From: Eleusine coracana subsp. coracana | Lineage: Eukaryota; Streptophyta; Magnoliopsida; Poales; Poaceae | Assembly (NCBI GenBank): GCA_032690845.1 | Contig: CM064423.1 | Span: 30,774,044 to 30,838,043, forward strand | Length of the DNA stretch: 64,000 bases | Direction: 5' to 3' | In this document: positions 58,192 through 64,000 of the stretch, piece after piece | Layout: each line of letters opens with the position of its first letter | Numbering within the stretch: the stretch's first letter is position 1 | Translations under genes and position numbers: made by a program | Notes under the pieces: generated by a model | What the model was told of the DNA's origin: nothing | What the model saw: only the letters and a program-made list of their open reading frames with translations | Database searches by the model: none

Positions 58192-58744
58192 AGCTCTCGG
58201 GTGCTACTCTGAAATCTAAAAACGAGGAGCGTGTTCTGAGAAAACAGCCAAGCAAGAATTTTGGTACATCCGACCGAATCATTTAATTTGAGCGAACTGA
58301 GATGACATTTGATTTGTTTGGTTTACTATCTCACATATATATTATTATATCATATTTTTTAATTTTTATAAAACCTTTTAATGGTTTGTTATTAGATCTA
58401 GATCCAAAATCGGTGATTGAAAGTTGACTAAATTTTTAGCGAGTTAAAAATTACCAAGTCTTACTATATATGATATCAAATTTTTTCAAAGCTATGATCA
58501 ATAATTGCTGTCACACATTAGACCAGTTTACTAAGATAGACGTGTATGACACAGGATAAAAAATATGGTAAGTCAAAGATGGAACCAAGAACACCTAAGA
58601 AATTGTGCAATGTCTGACGTTTGGCTATAAAAATATTTGACAACAATAGAGTGAATCCTCTCTCAATATCAAAGACTACAATAACCTTTATAACGCTACT
58701 AACCATAACGAAAAAAAAAATCTTTGTCAAAAAAAAAACCGTAA
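58192..58744. other. Upstream region of the otubain-like gene, no gene
   Basis: AT-rich sequence that should hold the remaining promoter. Two poly(A)-rich stretches occur at about 58711-58738. No element borders were identified with certainty. Confidence 0.4.
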
Positions 58745-59170
58745 CGAAAATATGAGTAGTATTTTCATGCTTGGAGTTATTTGTTGGATCCTTTGGCTGA
58801 CAAGAAACGAGTTTGCTTTTCAGAATAAAATTGTCAGTTCACCAATGGCGTTTATCTTTAGAATTTTATCTTTTATGCAGCGATCGAGGATTTTGGTGAA
58901 GCCTGACCAACGTACCAAGCTGGAGACTATGATGACAAAGGTCAGGACGACTTTGGTGGAAGACCTTTCTGAGTCAATTCCAAGAATCCAGGAAGGGATA
59001 GGGTAAAGCTTTTGGTTTTTGGGTTCTCACTACTTGTAGTGCCTGGGAGCACTAGTTGGAGGGAAACTTGTTGTTTGCACCAAGTCTTATTCTAGAGTAA
59101 GTTTTAGTAGTTTCTGTTTAGAGGTAGCGGTATGTCCTTTAGAAATCATCTCGCATTGCGTTGTGCGCTT
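58745..59170 (+). pseudogene. LINE ORF2 3' end (zf-RVT side) and 3' UTR
   Basis: The frame 58752-59006 reads VICWILWLTRNEFAFQNK and further, a typical ending of plant LINE ORF2 after the reverse transcriptase (zinc-binding zf-RVT region). The 5' part is absent, as in most 5'-truncated LINEs. A 3' UTR-like stretch with TTTTGGTTTTTGGG follows; a clear poly(A) tail was not found. Confidence 0.55.
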
Positions 59171-59690
59171 CCTGTAAGCTGGTAATCCCAGCAGAACCTT
59201 GTTTTGCTTTCAATACAAAGCGGGACCGAAAGGTCTTTGGTCTAAAAATATTTGACAACAAATCAAATGACATAAGCACGCGCAAAAGGAATGTTGCAAC
59301 GGGTTATGTGACGAGATTATCAGGCGTGTGTGAAAATTTTAAGCACATGTTGTGTCGTAATCTAAACTTTTTAGGGGGTGGGGGGGGGATAGTTTGTATT
59401 TGAGGCAACGTTAAAGGGACATTTACAATTATTCAACCATATTATGGACCTTACTTAGATGGACTAGAACTAATTATTAGTTTGTACTAACACTTAGCCG
59501 GTGTTTATTTGAAGCCTAGACGGCATTTAAAACATTAAAAACCCAATGTTGCATTTGACTAAAATTAGTTGGGTCTCTTTGGATTTTAGACTAATAGTTA
59601 TTTCATATATGGATAGTTTGGAATTTTCTTGTATAATGGCTCTTTTTATTTGAATTAGATAACACATGTTTGGACTTTTCTTGTATATAG
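59171..59690. other. No gene recognised
   Basis: Mixed sequence with a G-rich run (GGGGGTGGGGGGGG-type at about 59370-59388). The ORF 59161-59403 overlaps this low-complexity run and has no domain. Confidence 0.4.
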
Positions 59691-59996
59691 AAGGTGGAGG
59701 AAGAGAAACACAAGGAAGTTGAGGCTGAATCCAACAAAGCTGTTAGACATCACAAGGTTGTTGCTTCAATTATGGGGATTTTGGCCACTTCAGTTTTGAT
59801 TGCAAACACGCAATGCTGTGTTTTGTTTGCCGGACCATCAACCATGCTGGCAGAGATTGTTCGGAGTGGAAAAACCAATCCAGAGATGGCTCAATACCTG
59901 GGGAGTGCCATCCAAGGTTTAGGATTCTTCCATATTAATATCTATAAGTCTGATAACAGGAACAATCAATTGTTGAGCTCACAACTATGTTGTATT

Positions 59997-61315
59997 CAGT
60001 ACCATAAAACTGGCGTAGCGGCGTTTTCCAAAAGACTTTAGCGGTGAAAACAAAATCCATCATCGCTATATTGATATATATATGTCTAAAGGCGGTTCCC
60101 AAACTAAACCACCGTTAAAAAATTAATTTTAGTGATAATTCACAATATGAGCCACCGATACAAATGCTTTTTTCATTTATAGCGGTGATCCATTTAACAG
60201 TCCGTCCCAACCAGAAACCATCTATCCCACCCGGTCCAAGAGGTTGATTTTTTTACTATATATTGACAACTAAACCCTAGGACTCCTCTCAAACATCTCT
60301 CTTCCTCACTCTCTCTTCACACCGCCACCGCCACTCCTCTGCCCCTGCCCACCGCCTGCTCCCCCGCGCGCTCTCTGCTCCGGTGACCCTCAGCTCCGTC
60401 GACCCTCTCTGCGCCACCCCCTCCCCTCGGCCATGACGCAGGCAGCCACGGTGGCCATCGGCGGCGCGAGATCCTGTCACGAGGTGCCCGAATCTGTCCT
60501 CGAGACGAGCGGCGGCCTCATGACCAGGCATGCGGCGGCGGGCCTCACAACCGGGCATGTGGTGGCGTCCTCTGACCTCGCAACCTAGCGTGCGGCGGCG
60601 GGTTCATGGGCGGGCAGGCGACATCCTCGCTGGCGTGCGGCACGAGATCCGGCCAAGGGGCGCCCGGATCTGGCCTCAGGATGAGCGGCGCCCTCGTGTT
60701 CGGGCAGACGGCGGCGGCCTCATGGGCGGGCGGACGGCATCCTCGCTGGCATGCGGCACGAGATCCGGCCAAGGGGCGCCCGAATCTGGCCTCGGGATGA
60801 GCGGCGCCCTTGCGGCCGGGTAGGCGGCGGCGTCCTCGCTGGCATGTGGCACGAGATCCGGCCAAGGGGCACCCGGATCTGGCCTCGGGATGCCCGGCGC
60901 CCTCGCGGCCAGGTAGGCGGCGGCGGCCTCGTGGGCTGTGGCGGCCGAATCTGGCCCCGGGGCGGGCGCGAGATCCGGCCCCAGGGCGACATCGGCGAGC
61001 ACCTCTACTCTATCCTCTCTGCACCGCCACCTCCCGTCCCCTCGCAACCTCACGGGGCCTTGCAGTCGGGTGGCGGCCTCTCGGCGGGCGGCGGCCTCTC
61101 CGGCGGCGGCGGCTTATTTTTTGTTTTTTTAGATCGATGGTAGTGGCGGGTGAAGAAACCCGCCGCTAGTAATACTTCTATTGCGTCGGGTTGTTTGTCC
61201 TATACACGAACCGGTAATAAATTATTTTTTTAGCTGTGAAAACGTATCGGCGGGATGGTTAGTCTGCTGTTACAGTCTATATTGACCCACTGCTATAGGT
61301 GTGTTTGTGATAGTG
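59997..61315. mobile_element. Non-autonomous CACTA element
   Basis: The left end CAGTACCATAAAACTGGCG and the right end (complement) CACTATCACAAACACACC are diverged inverted repeats of the CACTA type. The 3-bp TSD ATT is perfect (59994-59996 and 61316-61318). The length is 1319 bp. The subterminal part has repeated GGCGGT/ACCGCC motifs in both directions. The centre is very GC-rich with tandem units. No transposase is present. Its removal restores continuity of the zinc-knuckle/DUF4283 fragment. Confidence 0.8.
60600..60940. repeat. GC-rich tandem repeat within the CACTA element
   Basis: Three imperfect units begin with CCTCGCTGGC at 60625, 60741 and 60834, each containing ACGAGATCCGGCCAAGGGG and TCTGGCCTC. 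The periods are about 116 and 93 bp. Confidence 0.8.
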
Positions 61316-61647
61316 ATTCATAATTGTGGAAAGAGTGAAAAGTCAGGAGATCATTGACAACCTAAGAGTTATGTTTGACTCAGAGGGGCAGTGGAACTTA
61401 AGAGAAAAAGATGAGAATAAGTACGTGATTAGATTCCCTCCTTATAAGAGATGACATCTATTATGATTGCTGAGCATACCTTCTTCCCTCTCAAAAAGGA
61501 TGGAGTGATGGTGTCTACGAAGATTTGGAACGGGGATATAGAACCTTATATCACTAGTAGACGTCTGGATACTAGTGAGGGGATTCCACCCAAGTTAAGC
61601 AACTGGAACACATTCATATAGTTTGTGAAGGACCGAGAAAGCCACCA

Positions 61648-61679
61648 GGGGGAGGGGAGGGGGGGGGGGGGGGGGGGAA
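61648..61679 (+). repeat. Long G run
   Basis: A purine run with 19 consecutive G at 61659-61677. It could form G-quadruplex or be an assembly-sensitive homopolymer. Confidence 0.9.
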
Positions 61680-61770
61680 TAGGAGTCAATAAAAATTCTT
61701 CATAAGAACTTGACCTATATTCCAATTACAGCTCAAGCCAACCTCTAACACGATTACCAAGGCTACACAT

Positions 61771-63327
61771 TGTTAATGGCTGTTAAGTATTATTTTCATC
61801 CGTTAACTATGCTCAAATATAGGAGAACTTGATATTTCATACACGCATATTTGTTTAAAATAATGTAGTTTCACTTGTACTTAGGAATTATTTGCATGCA
61901 GGAGGAAATATGAAGGAAACACACCCAAAAGGCAAAGAAACACACTTTCGACCAATGAGAGAGCGCCAACTGGACATCCCATGGATTGAAGGGCCCATTT
62001 TCAGTATCACACCGAAGAAACACACAAAACTACCCCGACATCTGGGATGAGGGCCCACCTGACAGCCACCTTGAGGAAGCACAACCCAGGAGGGCCCAGC
62101 CACAGGTCGGCCGACCCACGCATGCGGCCTTTCCTCCTGGGCTTGCACGTGGAGGCTCCTGGTTGATCCCTGAAGGCGGTGGGCAGGGATATTCTTGGAG
62201 GTTGCTCCCCTTTGCCGACCTATAGAGGCTATAAATAGGAGGGTGTGGCTTTACACTCTCACACACACACACCACAAGAATAATTACTTCTCTTGCTACT
62301 TAGTTGTTCTCAAGTCTTAGTGGAGTTAGGCTGAGTCTAGAGCTCTCTAGCTCTTCAAGTCTTCTCTTGGAGAAATTGGTATGGCTCTTGTATCGTTTTC
62401 CTTTTGTAAGACTTTGCTCTATTTAATAAATGTCATCTTTTCATATAGTTGTGTTTGGGTCATGAGTTTCTTGTATGATATTGTGATCCATGTATGTGAT
62501 AGTATAGCCCACTTGTGTGATAGTAGTTTATATTTATTATACTACTATTGCAAGGCAAATTATATACCGTCACTATAGTCTAATTTATATGACATAGTCT
62601 TTATGCTTAGGATTTATTGTTATGACATGGCATGGGTTTGGTGATCATATTTATATGATAGCTCTGCTTCGTTAATATAACCATGGAGGAGTGGAGTGCT
62701 CTTTGATTATGCAAGTATGGTACTTGGATAATTGATTTGCATCAATTATTTGTTAGTCTACCGGTTAGCTGAGGTAGGCGGCAGGTGGTGACAGCCCTGT
62801 CCGTCCTTTGAACTCCTCCACGCGAGGCTAGTGCGTAGGATCTTGGCGGAAGTCGCCTGTGGATGCAGGGGTAGGTCCGTGTCTGAAGTGTTATGTTAAT
62901 AACTGTCGAACCTGAGTATAAGCGTGTATGTGTATAGAACTTAGGCTATACAACTATATATGAAAGTACTGTAGGAGTAGCTCAGCTTAGTTCTTTCTCC
63001 ACTTGGCTTTATTTATTTATTTATTTATATTTGAGATAGAATCTTCTGTGTGTCACACTACCTCGTCATTATCCATTGCTTGCCTGCCTTGGTTAGATGA
63101 TCCTTATCAATTCGCAATGTAAATATGTGCATAAGTAAGCCTTCTTATTCATTGCCTTCCTTTGGGATAAACAAATACGATACCCTGAATCCTTCCAGGT
63201 GAAATGCTACAACGGTATTTTCCGTGCGCTTGCGGATTTTACCTAATTGACTCTAGGACATATTAGCAAAGCATTTATGGCACCTTGCCAGTGATAATTT
63301 ATTAGTATGGCTTAGCAAAAGTCAACA
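61771..63327 (+). repeat. 5' LTR of gypsy element E (start approximate)
   Basis: The end is set by AAGTCAACA at 63319-63327, five bases before a primer-binding site. The start is uncertain; TGTTAATGGC at 61771 is a candidate. A TATA box (CTATAAATA) lies at 62229-62237 before a CACACA-rich presumed transcription start. The passage TTTTCCGTGCGCTTGCGG near 63216 is typical for LTR ends of Athila/Tat-like elements. Short ORFs at 61888-62578 are not credible genes. Confidence 0.6.
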
Positions 63328-63331
63328 ACCA

Positions 63332-63351
63332 TTTCTGACGTCGTTGCCGGG
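63332..63351 (+). promoter_or_regulatory. PBS of element E
   Basis: TTTCTGACGTCGTTGCCGGG resembles the TGGCGCCGTTGCCGGGGA site of Athila-like elements (tRNA-Asp type, from memory) with CpG-type decay. Confidence 0.6.
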
Positions 63352-63469
63352 AAAGGCGTATGATTAAGAAATTACTAATGTACATATTTATGTTACAATT
63401 ATAAGGCCATCTCCTAAGCAGGCTAACCTTGCTTTATTTTCTACATTTTGTATGAAAACGGGGTAGTGT

Positions 63470-64000
63470 ATGACTGGTTTCGACTTGCCGACAAATTTCA
63501 CCGAAGATCTAGAATCACTCTTGAGAAGGGCACGAGCTAGGCTCACCCCTTCTCAAAAGCAACCTCGGTCAAGCGAACCCGTCACTTCCGCACCACCAAA
63601 CTTTGAGCTGATGGCCCAAAAGACCCTCCGCGAGTTCTCCGCTCCCTCTGCTGCCAATGTTCCTGTTGGTCCAGCTGGCAACGTGGGAGATGCGAACTTT
63701 GAGATCAAGACGGGTCTCATCACCATGGTGCAGGCCAGCCCATTCTGTGGGAAGGCCAATGAGGATGCAAGTGCTCATCTGCAACAATTCCTAGAGATTT
63801 GCTGTTCGTCTTCGACTGTTCCCGTTCTCTCTCCTCGAGAGGGCGAGACAGTGGTTCTACGCGAACCTTGATGCTGTAAACACTTGGGAAAAATGTTCTG
63901 CCGCTTTCCTCGTAAAGTTTCTCCCATTGGGCAAAATCAACGCCCTTCGTGGAAAGATTTCGAGCTTCCAGTAGGAGTCAAAGGAGTCGATTCCTGAGGC
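63470..64000 (+). pseudogene. Element E gag, 5' part (runs off the window)
   Basis: The frame starts at ATG 63470 (MTGFDLPTNFTEDL) and reads to a stop at 63869-63871. The gag signature includes KTLREFSAPSAANVPVG and LITMVQASPFCGK, then HLQQFLEICC. A frame change near 63800-63830 explains the early stop: in another frame, sequence typical of the same gag domain continues to the end (KMFCRFPRKVSPIG-like in shifted frames). The lineage is a non-chromovirus gypsy (Athila or Tat). The rest is outside the window. Confidence 0.7.

Larger units (their letters stand above)
59691..61620 (+). pseudogene. Zinc-knuckle/DUF4283-like fragment, split by a CACTA element
   Basis: Two parts flank the CACTA element: 59691-59996 and 61316-61620. 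The first has, in shifted frames, two CCHC-type knuckles, the first with Cys replaced by Tyr (CFNYGDFGHFSFDC), the second complete (CFVCRTINHAGRDC), followed by a GLGFFHINI phrase. The second part reads on with SEGQWNLREKDENKYVIRFP, typical of the DUF4283 region. Frameshifts near 59757 and 59900, and stops, show it is dead. Such proteins in plants are often LINE ORF1 or free retro-derived genes. It ends before a long G run. Confidence 0.6.

Noticed and set aside
59694..60041. A 115-residue protein starting MEEEKHKEVEAES
   Set aside because: The frame leaves the zinc-knuckle reading after a frameshift near 59757; the knuckles lie in another frame, and the end lies in the CACTA element.
60289..61169. 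Arg/Pro/Gly-rich ORFs on both strands in the CACTA core
   Set aside because: Tandem GC-rich repeats give long frames in several phases; no protein family recognised.
1..64000. tRNA, rRNA, snRNA or microRNA genes
   Set aside because: None was recognised by eye; tRNA-like matches were only the short primer-binding sites of retrotransposons. A tRNAscan or Infernal run would be needed to exclude them.

Overview
This is a plant nuclear window, most likely from a grass (Poaceae). No rRNA, tRNA, operon, CRISPR array or bacterial signal was seen. What is present is typical of a large repeat-rich monocot genome: Ty3/gypsy retrotransposons of the CRM, Tekay/Del, Athila and Tat types, a SIRE/Maximus-type Ty1/copia element, Helitrons, a CACTA element, a small hAT-type element and LINE debris. 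I recognise one apparently functional host gene. Lineage names rest on motifs recognised by eye. Species cannot be decided.

Layout. 1-483 is a CRM-type LTR fragment. 1149-3068 is a Tat LTR plus the start of its gag, interrupted at 3069 by a large Tekay/Del chromovirus (3.6-kb 5' LTR, accessory ORF, gag, protease, RT, RNase H, integrase, chromodomain, truncated 3' LTR; 3069-15259). 15260-18302 is an internally deleted CRM element. 18303-19790 is a Tat protease fragment. 19791-22759 is an Athila pol on the minus strand, cut by a SIRE-type copia element (LTR 22760-23864, internal part to about 27426). 27427-30455 holds truncated Tekay-like, Tat and SIRE LTRs, plus a short spliced plus-strand gene fragment carried antisense by the Tat element.

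30456-47592 is a four-level nest. An Athila element (LTR 32677-34089, pol 34090-34587 continuing at 47159) is split by a solo LTR (34588-47158, 5-bp TSD ACGGA). The solo LTR is split by a Helitron (36228-46885), and the Helitron by a full-length CRM element (39448-46775, TSD CATAA/CGTAA). A second, inverted copy of the Helitron lies at 48010-51502.

53322-58083 (minus) is a nine-exon gene that reads open throughout (465 aa) and encodes an otubain-like (peptidase C65) protein. The aspartate and histidine of the catalytic triad are kept but the catalytic cysteine is serine, so it is predicted to be a pseudo-deubiquitinase. Its introns hold a hAT-type element and several direct repeats. 58745-61620 holds a LINE 3' end and a zinc-knuckle/DUF4283-like fragment split by a CACTA element (59997-61315, TSD ATT). 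61771-64000 is the 5' LTR, primer site and gag start of another gypsy element that runs off the window.

Most interesting: the cysteine-less otubain gene; three tandem paired hairpins with compensatory stem changes in the Tekay leader; the inverted Helitron pair with shared exon-like segments; and a 21-bp palindromic minisatellite in Athila sequences.
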